A stretch of DNA of 64,000 nt. It comes from Limnoperna fortunei. Lineage: Eukaryota; Mollusca; Bivalvia; Mytilida; Modiolidae. The notes below the pieces were generated by a model that was given only the letters and a program-made list of their open reading frames with translations, was not told where the DNA came from and did not search any database. Both the position numbers and the translations under genes were made by a program. The stretch is from positions 85,697,756-85,761,755 of the forward strand of contig OX104112.1 of the NCBI GenBank assembly GCA_944474755.1, written 5' to 3'. The first letter of the stretch is position 1, and each line of letters begins with the position of its first letter. This document shows, in pieces, positions 50,419 to 61,854 of the stretch.

Positions 50419-50889
50419 CAATCGGAACATCTCTCGGCCATTTCCGTCAAGGATCGAGAAAGTGACCTCGGAGGTAAGTGATCTCCATTTTGAACTATTT
50501 TCAGTGGTTTCAAAGAATTTGTGACGTCACAAGTTTGTTTGTGACGTTTCAGTTCATTCATTTGATTGGCTTGTCATTGACGTTTAGTTGATTGTTACTG
50601 ATGACGTCAGATTGTAAACAAATACTTATCCATTTAGGAAGGAAGGAATTTTTTGGCAGTGTTAGCGAATTTAAGTTTACAATCTTGTATTAGATTTTTA
50701 GTTCTGCTTCGATAAAGATCTGTATAGTTGAATGATAAAAGGATAATCTATTTCATCGCACTAAAATAATGTTGTTGTGTAAACAGGCTAACCGCATCAC
50801 ATTTGGACCGATTTTTGGTCCATATCCATACACTTACCTCCGAGATTACTTTCCGACCATAGGCGGAAATAACCGAGGTGATCCGATTG
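50419..50889 (+). mobile_element. CAATCGG MITE, copy 1, with 10-bp target duplication
   Basis: A 471-bp element. The ends CAATCGGAACATCTCTCGGC and, reversed, CAATCGGATCACCTCGGTTA continue to TTTCCG on both sides: about 27 bp of imperfect inverted repeat. Flanked by ATAGCAACCG at 50409-50418 and 50890-50899. Ten-base duplications point to Mutator-like transposases. Related copies: 54744-55229 and 27885-28385. Confidence 0.88.
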
Positions 50890-51031
50890 ATAGCAACCGC
50901 TAAATTAATTAACTGAACATAAATTAATTATATTCAGCTTGCGTTTATAAAAATATACCAACTATACTATCACTTTCGTATATAAACAATTAAACCGTAA
51001 CTAGTAAATAATCTTCAGTGATTGATTAGAG

Positions 51032-51489
51032 GGCATTGTCATGATATCTTGACTGCACAAGGGAGAGTGGTATTGCCTGAAACATTGATAATGCCCGAGC
51101 CAAAGGCGAGGGCATTATCAATGTTAAAGGCAATACCACTGTCCCGAGTGCTGTCAAGTATCATGACAATGCCAGCTTTATAAGCAACTATTATATTTAT
51201 TTTATTGAAGAATTAAGAAACCATGTGTTTAAGACTGTATTATGTATTTGTAGCTGCTTGCTGTATGATTTGAATTTTTGGCCTAATGATATATCATTGT
51301 TTGGGGCATTTTTATGCTATACACAGTTAGTTTTCTAAACTTTATTACATTTTTTCCTCATTTGGGTTGTACATGTACATATATTTTTTTATAAATGTAA
51401 AATAAACAGTTTTATGTTGCTTGTAACTGGACAGGGCATTACCACGACGTGATAACGCCCGTGGGCGTTATCACGGCGTGATTATGCCC
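51032..51489. repeat. Pair of strong hairpins, probable foldback MITE
   Basis: First hairpin 51032-51173: GGCATTGTCATGAT and GGTATTGCC pair with the reversed copies, with an inner GATAATGCCCGAG/GCGAGGGCATTATC arm. Second hairpin 51434-51489: GGGCATTACCACGACGTGAT pairs around CGCCCGTGGGCG. Both use GGGCATT...AATGCCC ends, so they may be the two ends of one element. Confidence 0.6.
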
Positions 51490-51797
51490 TCATGTCAAAT
51501 TACTGCAAATTAATTAATACCAGCTGACCTTATTATTATCCAATTGAAACAAATATAATTCTACTGATATGAAATAAATATATTCGACCTCCATAGCTTA
51601 GAACTATCAACCTCTTGCTGTGAGCAGTGCGATATTTCTTCAAATTATACAACCAATTCATGCAACCCTACAACACCTATTATAACTCCAGCACAAAAGG
51701 CACTGCATATTACAATAACAATCAGAAAGAGAAATAGAGTTCATGGGAAACCACTCAGAATTGTAAACATAAATTTTTACCCATGCAAAAATAAGTG

Positions 51798-52468
51798 ACA
51801 TCCCAGTAGTCCGACAACCAATAGTCCGACAGCCCAATAGTCCGACAGCTCATTGTCCGACAACCCAATAGTCCGACCACCCTATTGTCCGACAGCTAAA
51901 TAGTCCGATAATGCGTGTATATGCAATACTATATACAAGAATACAAGAATACAAGTTTATTGACGAATTATGGAACTTCAAGGGGCAATGACAATACAAA
52001 CAATAATGATTCAGAAGCATATACATTATTCGAGTTATAAATAAAGAAATTATTACAGTAGATGATACAATTTATATATCAAGTATATAAGTACTAATAA
52101 GATCTATGTTAACTTAGACTCCAAGAGGAATTTACCGTTTTTTCAGGGCGTACAGGACCAACTTACACACCCACTTAACCTGAACGTAAATTAAATATGA
52201 AACAAACGTACTGAACGGATAAACAGACCCAGAAGCTATATATAATACATGTATTCCGGTACATAGAAATTATATATATTTTTTAATTATCGATTTCGGT
52301 CCGATCTAATATGTGATAATTTGTTGACTCTTTTGGGTTGACAGACTGTTGGGCTGCCGGACTATTGGGTTCTCGGACTATTGGGCTGTCGGACTAACGG
52401 GTTGTCGGACTATCGGGTTGTCGGACCATTGGGCTGGCTGACTATTGGGCTGTCGGACTACAGACGTG
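51798..52468. mobile_element. Foldback element with 16-17-bp subrepeats
   Basis: The left arm (51808-51910) is a string of AATAGTCCGACAGCCC-like units; the right arm (52345-52465) is the same string in reverse complement (GGGCTGTCGGACTATT). The arms begin GTAGTCCGACA at both ends. Between them lies about 430 bp with a LINE tail. Foldback transposons have inverted repeats built of short tandem units like this. No clear target duplication. Confidence 0.7.
51935..51972 (-). mobile_element. LINE 3' tail fragment
   Basis: ATACAAGAATACAAG followed by TTTATTGACGAATTATGG is the complement of a LINE 3' end with a short octamer-type tail. It lies inside the foldback element. Confidence 0.4.
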
Positions 52469-53337
52469 TAACCATAAATAAAACACACCTCATCAACAAT
52501 ATAATTAAAAATACAAGCAAAACTGGCTAAACCCCAAAATTAGAGACATAGAATTATTCCCGGAAAACTTTAAAATGTACATAAATGACAGAAAAATGTG
52601 TCATGGACAGTGATAAGGAATGCGGTGGGCGCTAAATAATAGCAATAAAAAAAGAACTGATAAGCTCGGATGTTTATGAACTTATGAGCTTGAACTCCCT
52701 GACAAGACAGAACTAGTATGGGCTTAAGTTTAAATTACAAAAGGAAAAACAGTATACCTGGTCTCTTTTTTACAACCCGAAATCCCGAAATCCTCTGACA
52801 CTGATAGTCTAAACAATTTTGATATCAATATTTCAAAAAAGCAAATTAAAAATGCTTCCTTCATTATAGGGGTGACTTCAACCCACCCCCCTGAATGGGA
52901 TTGGAGGAGTAAAACTTTAAAACCAAACACTCAATACCCTAACATTCATCACATCTTTGGAAACACTCTAGAGGACAAATTGTTGGAGACTCAACCCGAA
53001 ATGACAATATACTAATTGATCCCATAATCACGAACAAACACAGTTATGTACAACGTGTCAAAGTCACCTGAGATCATGATATTGTGTTCACAGAGATTAC
53101 TGTCATATAAAAAAGATTAAAAACCAAAAACTAGAATGATCCACGTGTATAAAAAGGCTAACTGGGAAGCAATGAACATAGAACTAAACAAAATTCATTA
53201 CAATTTTAAAGAACATCTTGAAACAAGGGATGTAGATTACATGTGGGAAACCCTAATCAAAGACAATATCCCTTCACAAACTGCACGTATTAAAGATAGT
53301 CATCCATGGATAACCCTTGAGGTCAAAAAACAAATAT

Positions 53338-53557
53338 AAAAAAAACAAGTGTGGACTGCGAGCACGCTCACAAGGGATACCCCCGCTTCGGTTTAAAGTC
53401 CAATTATCTCCTCGTAATGATATCCGATGTCAATAAAAATATGTTTCAAGCGGTTTAGGAGTAGTTGTGCTTACAAGGGATCTGGACAGCCGGACAGACG
53501 GACAGACAGATAGACAGGGTGATTCCTAGTCACAAGTTTGCGGGGAAGGGGATATAA
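53338..53557 (+). mobile_element. Short insert in the LINE
   Basis: About 220 bp that does not fit the LINE frame, with reading resuming after it (KKSGDKNTQKKYKEAKHLKQ). It contains CAAGGGATACCCCCGCTTCG and a GGACAGACGGACAGACAG run, a wording common in mollusc repeats from memory. Family and borders are uncertain. Confidence 0.45.
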
Positions 53558-54229
53558 AGACAGATACCACCAGAAAATTAAAAAATCTGGTGACAAAAAC
53601 ACTCAAAAGAAATACAAAGAAGCAAAGCATCTTAAACAGAAAGTGCTACGAAAAGCTCAGTTAATACATTGAAGGTATCATACTTCCACATGAAAATGAA
53701 AATCAAATTGGTACCAAAACAAAATTCTGGACATACATCAAACATAAAAGATCAGACTACAATTAGATGGCAGAACTGAAATCAAGCAAAATGCTCTACA
53801 AAATGCAACAACCCTCAATATTCAGATTCAATCAGTGTTCACACCAGCATCTATTATCTCAAACACAGAATTCATTAGAAAATGCAACATGCCTGATATG
53901 AGCCTTACCCTAACATTTCCGACCTTACACTAGATGAAAATGGTGTTTTCAAACTACTAGCTAAGATAAATCGAACAAAAGCAGCCGGACCTGACGAAAT
54001 AATACCAAGAATCCTTAAAGAACTTGCAGTAGAGCTTGTACCGATTTTGACAATCATATACCGACAGTTATTGAATACAGGTACCGTTCCATCTGACTGG
54101 AGAACAGCTCATGTCTCTCTTGTCTATAAAAAGGATGCAAAATACAATTCTGATAACTAATGTCCTATTTCACGTACATGCATTTGTTGCAAACGATTGT
54201 AAAACATAATGAAACATGCAGACAAGTAT

Positions 54230-55550
54230 CGCAAGACAAAGTGGACAAAAAGCCGTATTTATTGATATTAATAATTTATTTATTCATATCAATCATTCAT
54301 TTATTAATATCAATAATTATTTATTAATATCAATAATTATTTATTGATATTTATAATTTGATTATTAATATCAATAATTCAAATTATAAATATTAATAAT
54401 TCTCAATGGAATTATTAATATTTATAATTCCATTATTGATATAAATAATTCCATTATAAATATAAATAATTCCTTTATAAATATCAATAATTCCTTTATA
54501 AATATCAATAATTCCTTTATTAATATCAATAATTCATTTATTCATATTTAAAATGAGCAGATTTATTGATATTAATAATTCATTTATTGATATCAATAAT
54601 TACTTTATTGATATTAATAATTCCTTTATTGATATCAATAATTCATTCATTGATATCAATAAATCATTTATTGATATTAATAATTCAAATCCTAGTCGCC
54701 AAAACGTTTGGGTAACAAATAATAAATTCTCCCTTGTGTACTGCAATCGGATCACCTCGGTTATTTCCGCCTATGGTCGGAAAGTAATCTCGGAGGTAAG
54801 TGTATGGATATGGACCAAAAAATCGGTCCAAATGTGATGCGGTTAGCCTGTTTACACAACAACATTATTTTAGTGCGATGAAATAGATTATCCTTTTATT
54901 ATTCAACTATACAGATCTTTATCGAAGCAGAACTAAAAATCTAATACAAGATTGTATATTTTAAACTTAAATTCGCTAACACTACCAAAAAATTCCTTCT
55001 TTGACAACGTTTAAATGGATAAGTTATTGTTTACAATCTGACGTCATCAGTAACAATCAACTAAACGTCAATTACAAGCCAATCAAATGAATGAACTGAA
55101 ACGTCACAAACGAACTTGTGACGTCACAAATTCTTTGAAATCACTGAAAATAGTTCAAAATGGAGATCACTTACCTCCGAGGTCACTTTCTCGACCCTTG
55201 ATGGAAATGACCGAGAGATGTTCCGATTGTTGTGTACTGTACACTAAAGTACAAAAGATTGCATGTTGTTTTGACAACAGGGAGCACTTACTCTGTTCTC
55301 ATGTAGGCGCTTTATTGATATTAATAATTTGCCGATTTATTGATATCAATAATTACATTATTGATATCAATAAATGAATTATTAATATCAATAAATGATT
55401 TATTGATATCAATAAATGAATTATTGATATCAATAAATGAATTATTGATATCAATAAATGAATTATTGATATTTATAAATGAATTATTAATATAAATAGA
55501 TGAATTATTAATATCAATCAATGCGGCTTTTTGTCCACTTTGGCTTGCCA
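54230..55550. mobile_element. Foldback element with 11-bp target duplication
   Basis: A 1,321-bp element inside the LINE. Its ends pair as GCAAGACAAAGTGGACAAAA and, reversed, GCAAGCCAAAGTGGACAAAA, followed on both sides by long strings of TTTATTGATATCAATAATT-type palindromic units (54255-54690, 55313-55520). Flanked by CAGACAAGTAT at 54219-54229 and 55551-55561. The LINE sequence joins cleanly when it is removed. It carries a nested MITE. Confidence 0.88.
54744..55229 (-). mobile_element. CAATCGG MITE, copy 2, nested in the foldback element
   Basis: The reverse complement of the element at 50419-50889 over its full length, 486 bp, with few changes. Flanked by TTGTGTACTG at 54734-54743 and 55230-55239, a perfect 10-bp target duplication. 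Confidence 0.9.
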
Positions 55551-56339
55551 CAGACAAGTATAATATCCTATACTCTCTTCATCATGGTTTCCGTACAGGT
55601 AGATCTTGTGAAACCCAACTCGTAGAATTCTTTGACGATGTCACTCTTAACATGGAATCTAGCAAACAAACTGATGTTAATGTCATGGACTTCTCCAAAG
55701 CTTTTGACAAAGTTTCTCACTAACTCTTGTCACATAAGTTAAGCCACTATGGAGTCCATGGCAAAGTCCACACCTGGATCACAAATTTCCTGGCCAATCG
55801 GAAACAAGCGATATTTCTCGAAGGTGAAAAATCAGATTATGTTGCTGTCAAGTCTGGGTTCCCACTGGAAACTGTCATTTGAACCAACCTATTGTAAAAA
55901 TGACTTTCCAGCCGGTATTACTTATACTTTCCGTCTCTTTGTAGACGATACTATTGTCTATTTTGCCATCAAATCAAAATCCGATGTCATAAAGTTGCAA
56001 AAGGATATTTACAAACTGGCCATATGGGAACAACGGTAGAAAATGACCAACCACCCAGATAAGTGCAATGTTATCTCTATTGCCAAAACAAGCATCCAAT
56101 ACATCATGACTATACACTGCACGGACATACTCTAGAACATGTAGATCAAATTAAGCATTTGGATGTAATCATTAGTAGTAATTTAAAATGGGAACCGCAT
56201 ATTAACAACATCTGTAAAAAGCAAACTCTATTTAAAGGCTTTCTTTAGCGAAATCTGAACATCAGCTCTAAGTCAATTAAGGAACAAGCATATAAATCTT
56301 TTACATTTTTGTAACCCTCTCTTGGCATTTCCTTCAAAT

Positions 56340-57930
56340 TATTGAAGGATGGATAGAATGTCATCGAAGAAACGAAGGTTCATATAATTTACATATAAAC
56401 GCACGTTTCGTTTAATTAAAACGCATCATTGCATTGGCACTCAAACTCGAACAATATCTACAGTTTAACTGATTAAGTTTTTGTAGAGCTTTCATCACCA
56501 AAATTCCAAAATATTATACCAAAATCCGGCTAAGGCTATATATAGTTTGAAAATAGAAAAAACTTGGAGTTGTCTGTCCAGGCACAACAGTTAACTTACC
56601 ATAAACTCGCTTTATTTACTTCACGAACGTTTTATCATGACGTCCGTTTGATTGTGGTGGACGGTTTCACGATTTCAAACGCCAAATTAGAAAGTGAAAA
56701 CGAAAATCGCGTTTTCAGGGTGTACTGAAGATAGAGTAAGTTCATGTTTAACTTCGAGTAAATTGATATCAAAATGTATTTTCTCTCCTCGGACAAGACT
56801 TCATACGCATGTTATTTGTGTTACCCCCCCCCCCCCCCCCCCCCTTTTATCTCCCGGTTGATCGGAGTAAATTTTTTTCCTTGTTGCTGCACACGTTTTT
56901 TAGAATAAACGTCAATAATTTTGATAATTTGTACACTCTTTTGTTCAAGGGCTAACTAAAGATAGCATGCTCTATCATCCATTCGCGCGTCTAATTCTGA
57001 GGGGAAAGACACGGTAGTGGGAGAGAGGTAGACAGGGGTAGAAAAGAATAAAGAGGAAGAAAGAAGCAGAGAGGGAAAAAGGAGAAAAGCGAGAAAGGTA
57101 AAGGCAAGAAAGATAGGGCAAACTAGTACAAAAACTGTAATTCGTACCTGAAAATCAGTTTATTACTGCCAATTTGTTGATTTAATTGAACAAGACTAAA
57201 ACGATGAACATAAAACTAGAATTAACCGATAAATCGCATACAAAAATATCATGTTTAAAATCTACTCATCAGAAAGTATACGTCGAAATGTTTGGCACAA
57301 ATGATTTATGTGAGGTCATCTAAAAATATTCCCAATTTCAACAAATTTAATATATCAAATAATTAATGATACTGAGGACCATATAGCCCTCAGTGATAAC
57401 TATTAAGAAATACTGCGGTAACGATGTCTTAATTAAGTGACAAGCAGTAGGTAGGCAGGATTGGCTTCTGTTATCTGCAACTCATTGATACCTTTTAGTA
57501 GGAAATATTGTTTGAAAAAAAAAATCATTTCTTTTTCATGACAATGGATAAAAAGGGGTTGCTCTTCTTTTCCACAACTCAATTTACTTAATGTTAAGAT
57601 TAACAAGATCTTGGACAATCAGCACCAATCGTTGTGCAATCGAGAAATTTTGTAAACGACTTAAGCTTCTGCTATCTTCATGTCTTTAATAAGACCAGGG
57701 ACACCAGGGACAGTCTATTCTAACTTAGTATAGACTGTCCCTGATAAAACGAAGAAATTTAATCGAATACAGGAACAAATCGCCCAAGGAGTTTGTACAT
57801 GTTGGTACCCTTTTAAATACCGATTATCTGCTGAAAAACACAAAACAAAGTTATAAATTTGTTGTCGATCAGAAAATCAAGCATACTATAAACCTGTTGT
57901 GGCATATTTTGCCTTTGAGTAGAGAAATAT
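56340..57930. other. Intergenic stretch: poly-C run and purine tract, no gene
   Basis: Holds a run of 21 C (56824-56844), a nearly pure purine tract on the plus strand (57000-57120, GGGAGAGAGGTAGACAGGGG and onward), and a small perfect hairpin at 57710-57744 (GGGACAGTCTAT...ATAGACTGTCCC). No coding region seen. Confidence 0.6.
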
Positions 57931-57945
57931 GTATATTGTTGTAAC

Positions 57946-58192
57946 AGGGGCCTCGGTGGCCGAGTGGTCAAGGTAGTTCGTCTACTATTGATCGATTGAT
58001 TCGATTCTCACTGCCGGCAGGGTGTACTCGACTCCAATCTTAATTGACAAGGATTGCCAGTTTTCCTACCGCAGGTCGGGGGTTTTCTCCGGGTACTCCG
58101 GCTTCCTCCCCCAATAAAAACTGGACGCCATGATATAGCTGAAAAATTGCTGAAAGTGGCGTTAAACACCAACAAACAAACAAAACAAACAA
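57946..58192 (+). mobile_element. tRNA-headed SINE, full length, reference copy
   Basis: Head AGGGGCCTCGGTGGCCGAGT with A box TGGCCGAGTGG and a B-box-like GATTCGATTCTCA; then GACTCCAATCTTAATTGACA; a central block GGGTTTTCTCCGGGTACTCC plus GGCTTCCTCC that resembles the V-domain of V-SINEs; then a tail GCTGAAAGTGGCGTTAAACA ending in AACAAAC repeats. Flanked by ATATTGTTGTAAC (57933-57945, 58193-58205), a 13-bp target duplication, so a young copy. Confidence 0.92.
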
Positions 58193-58478
58193 ATATTGTT
58201 GTAACCTAAAACATCATACGTGTAGCCATATGTGGAAGTGAAAGCTTATTTATGATTTATTTTAGACACGACTTTTGCTTATGGTGATGCAAGGTGGTAT
58301 AAATAGTTTGGCTGATTTAACCCAACATTTATTCTCACCAAGTCATGACCATTGCTGTAGTTGCTATATTTATGATTTTTTGTTCTCAATTTTGTCGGTT
58401 TCTTGGACTTACATTTGTGAAATGTCTTTTTTGACAGGTTTCTTGGTGTTCGGTCCTCACGAAGGACTTATGATTCAG

Positions 58479-58960
58479 TTACCATGATTTCATCTTGTCA
58501 AATGTGGTAGGCTTGTATGTGGAGTTATAGGGGTAATCCTGGATGCCTTGATATTTAATAAGGCATTCATAATAATGTGACTTACATACAAACACAATGT
58601 TGTAAGAAGCCTTGTTGACAGGGAACAACATTTTTGTCATGTGGATAGTAAGGCTTCTCATAGCATCCTCGTTTCTGAATGCAAATGAGGTAGATAATTA
58701 TTAAAATGTCCAATTCCTAATTGTACCAAAAGTCTTATTATTCTTAGCAAATTAAACAGTGCATCTAGTTTCTAAGTCAAGCCAATGATGTTCAGATCAC
58801 CAGTAATGACATTACTAGAGAGATTGTATATGAAAGGAGAATGACAACAAGTGCATTCAGTATGTTGTTTGAGGAATGATTCAATGTTTAGCAATGCTTG
58901 TTTGCAGTTGAAAATGTTTGGGCAATGGAGTTGGTATGTTTATAAGACATGATTAGAGTA
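58479..58960 (-). pseudogene. Penelope-like retroelement fragment
   Basis: Broken minus-strand reading gives CKQALLNIESFLKQHTECTC, then CCHSPFIYNLSSNVITGDLN, and further on KMLFPVNKASYNIVFVCKSH followed by YYECLIKYQG. The C.C...F.Y....HVITGDL and DKASNNIVFVCK..Y patterns are, as I recall, those of Penelope-like elements common in invertebrates. The reading frame has several stops. Only a short N-terminal part of the RT is kept. Confidence 0.5.
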
Positions 58961-59459
58961 AATTGATTTGTGAAATATAAAGGCGATCTTTCAACTTTCT
59001 GTTGGGAATATTGTTGATATTAACTGCATAAATTCCTTTATTTTTATCAAGAAGAGGCTCTGAAAAGATGGAAAGAATCTAGGTCACAAATGATGCTGGT
59101 CAATCTATAATTTGATTTAAATGGATCTATAATCTGAGTACTTAGAAATAAGTACAGATATAACAATAAATACAAGCCCGTGGCCCAGGCAGATATATCC
59201 CTCTCCTAGTATCCTGAAAAGTGACCTTCCAATAAAAATGAGATTCGAAATCAGAGACAAGAATTACGCATGGCAATCAAGTTTGAAATAAGAAATGACA
59301 ATAAAACCTCACATACTTCAATCCTGTTTGATTTTATAAATCCTGTAGTTCCAACAGATTTTCAAATTTTAACCTATCAGAGACAGTGCAGATGATCCTC
59401 TAAACATAATACTTGTACAGTTCTGTTCCAAATGGCCCTGTAGTTTCATAAGAGATATA

Positions 59460-59732
59460 TTGTTTGTTTGTTTGTTTGTTTGATGTTGTTTTAACACCAC
59501 TTTCAGTAATTTTTCAGCTATATCATGGCGTCCAGTTCTTATTGGGGGAGGAAGCCAGAGTACCCAGAGAAAACCCCCGACCTGCGTTAGGAAAACTGGC
59601 AATCCTTGTCAATTAAGATTGGAGTCGAGTACACCCTGCCGGCAGTGAGAATCGAACCCGCAATCTCAGTGTTGACAGACCACATGATCAATAGTAGACG
59701 AACTACCTTGACCACTTGGCCACCGAGGCCCC
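59460..59732 (-). mobile_element. tRNA-headed SINE, full length, with 14-bp target duplication
   Basis: Complete minus-strand copy: the plus strand runs from a TTTGTTTGTTTG tail through GGGGGAGGAAGCCAGAGTAC to CCACTTGGCCACCGAGGCCC (A-box complement). Flanks TCATAAGAGATATA at 59446-59459 and 59733-59746. The intact duplication marks a young insertion. Confidence 0.93.
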
Positions 59733-59900
59733 TCATAAGAGATATAAAATATTTAAAATGATAATCAACAGCAATGATAGAAAAAGGACAGGCTAATAAC
59801 ACAAAGTGATGATAAAACTCTTTATTGTCAGGTAAGCTAATAAATGTAGGTAGTACAGTGTAATAGAATGATAATGAGTATACAAGGACCCTTGTCATTT

Positions 59901-59917
59901 ATAATAATAATAATATA

Positions 59918-59975
<58 letters not shown>

Positions 59976-61290
59976 CTTTATTTATAAAAGATTTCACACT
60001 TAGTACACACCAGTCTTCCCTGAGACCCTAATCTAATATTCATTTAATATAAATGAAAAACAAAAAATAAATGTACAAATACATACAATACAGTGATACA
60101 ATAGTAATTCATCCATTCAAGACTATCCATTAAAAATTAAATAATATGTGTTNNNNNNNNNNNNNNNNNNNNNNNNNNNNNNNNNNNNNNNNNNNNNNNN
60201 NNNNNNNNNNNNNNNNNNNNNNNNNNNNNNNNNNNNNNNNNNNNNNNNNNNNNNNNNNNNNNNNNNNNNNNNNNNNNNNNNNNNNNNNNNNNNNNNNNNN
60301 NNNNNNNNNNNNNNNNNNNNNNNNNNNNNNNNNNNNNNNNNNNNNNNNNNNNAAGCAATCTTATTAAAAGTTTACAATTCAAAATGAAAAAAGTGTATGT
60401 ATACAGTAAAATTAAAATCAAATAAATCACACATCACTATAAATTCTTCTTTGAGTCAGATATTTTTTGACACCATACTTAAAAAGTTGTGTATTTTCAT
60501 TGCTTTTTAAGTCGTGTGGCAATTCATTCCATAACGTTGGTCCTGAAAACACAAATGACTGTTTGTAAAATTCAGCTTTAGCCTTTGGAATAAAAAGATT
60601 ACCAGCTAAAACGTTTCTCGATGCATATGGGTTATGTTTAGAGAGATAGCTGAATTTTTTTGTTAAGTATTCTGAAGCCTCCCCTTTTAAAACCTTATGA
60701 AGGAGTAAATGTTTGTGATACTTGATTCTTAGGTGGACTGGCATTATACCCAGCTGTTTAAAAAGAGGATTAGATGGGTACAGTGGGTCAGCATTTAGTA
60801 TTAACCTTGCTGCTCTTTTTTGTAATTTGATTATTCTATTTAAACCATCTTTATTACAACCTCCCCACACAACACAGCAGTAATCAATAAGTGGCAAAAT
60901 ATACCCATTGTAAAAAGTTTTTCTTGCTTCAATATTAAGGAAAGATTTGATCTTTGATAACAAAAAGATTCTAGATGAGATGCTATTACAAATCACATCA
61001 ATATGCTCTTTCCAGTTAAGATTTTCATCTATTTTAATTCCTAATACTTTTTCACAGGAGGAATTCATAAGGTGTTCTGAAAACAATTCCAATTTAGGCT
61101 CAATAACTTGAGCAGTTAGTTTCTGTTTTGTTCCAATAACCATACATTTAGATTTGTTGGGATTAATAAACATATTATTTTCTTTACACCAATTTTCAAC
61201 AAAATTTAATTCTTTTTGCATTTCATTTTGCAAAAGCTGGGTACATTTTCCAGATAAATGTAATGTGGTATCATCTGCATATAGATTTAC
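59901..61290 (-). mobile_element. 5'-truncated LINE with (TAA)n tail
   Basis: The C-terminal part of a jockey/CR1-like RT. The catalytic YADD lies at 61281-61270 (NLYADDTTLHL), followed by 268 in-frame residues: WCKENNMFINPNKSKCMVIG, VLGIKIDENLNWKEHI, ILPLIDYCCVVWGGCN, LQKRAARLILNADPLYPSNP and FVFSGPTLWNELPHDLKSNE, ending with TAG-type stop near 60427. The start is missing, as usual for aborted reverse transcription. The 3' end runs to a long (ATA)n array at 59901-59974. A 200-base N gap lies in the 3' UTR. The frame is clean, so the copy is young. Confidence 0.85.
60153..60352. other. Assembly gap (200 N)
   Basis: Exactly 200 unknown bases; the round number suggests a scaffold placeholder. 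ORFs running through it are meaningless. Confidence 0.99.
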
Positions 61291-61854
61291 GTCCAGCGAG
61301 CAGTATTTCAGCTATATTCAGGACAGGTATGATAAATATTATAAATTTTATGGAAGTAAAGAATTAATAATGAAAGAAATTGTAAAAAGTTTTACCATGG
61401 GATTTACAATAAAAATCGAAGACGTTGTTGTGACCCTCCGTACATCAAATCCCCAGTATTACCAAGCACATTCCTGTGGCAATCTGCTTTATGATTTCCT
61501 GCTCCCCCATGCCAAAAAAATCTATATATTTTCAAAAATCAACAGATTTTAATGTAGGTTTACTTCAATAGACCAAAAATTTATACTGTCAACACAATTA
61601 GACAAAAATCGTAGCCCTGTAAGATGAAATTATTTTTTCACTTCCAAATATTGGAAATATAAGAAATAAATACAAAAGAAAATTAATAAAAAATATATCA
61701 CATTTTAGTACAGTTTGTATAAATACATAAAAACAAAATCTAACCATTGTATCATTCCACCATATCTATATATTATGGTATGATTAGTAACTAGAAGGAA
61801 CTTCCTTGCCTCTCGGACACTCTCTCTGTTATTGTATATTATTGATATGGTCTG
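61291..61854. other. Downstream flank of the TPR gene
   Basis: Between the truncated LINE and the stop of the TPR gene. A plus-strand reading to 61552 stays open (TMGFTIKIEDVVVTLRTSNP and so on), but it has no start of its own outside the LINE and no recognised domain, so I do not call a gene. The rest is AT-rich and probably the 3' UTR. Confidence 0.4.

Larger units (their letters stand above)
52840..56330 (+). pseudogene. Decayed LINE (jockey/CR1 type), interrupted by insertions
   Basis: Remnants follow in order: an endonuclease GDFNPP box (about 52870); NHSYVQRV-like and SDHDIVFTEI-like pieces; KKANWEAMNIELNKIHYNF; RIKDSHPWITLEVKKQI; then RT: INRTKAAGPDEIIPRILKEL (about 53970), GTVPSDWRTAHVSLVYKKDA, GFRTGRSCETQLVEFFDD, VMDFSKAFDKVSH and the catalytic FVDDTIVYF (about 55940). 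Stops and frameshifts are frequent, so it is inactive. Two insertions break it: 53338-53557 and the foldback element at 54230-55550. Confidence 0.8.

Noticed and set aside
54553..55557. ORFs with repeated SFIDINN peptides
   Set aside because: Frames through the palindromic units of the foldback element.
57950..58020. tRNA gene at the SINE head
   Set aside because: A box and B-box-like motifs are present but no cloverleaf can be folded, and the unit continues as a SINE with target duplications.
60137..60430. ORFs crossing the N gap
   Set aside because: They consist mostly of unknown bases.
61154..61552. Plus-strand ORF of 132 aa
   Set aside because: Begins antisense to the LINE RT and continues into gene flank; no domain recognised and no independent start.
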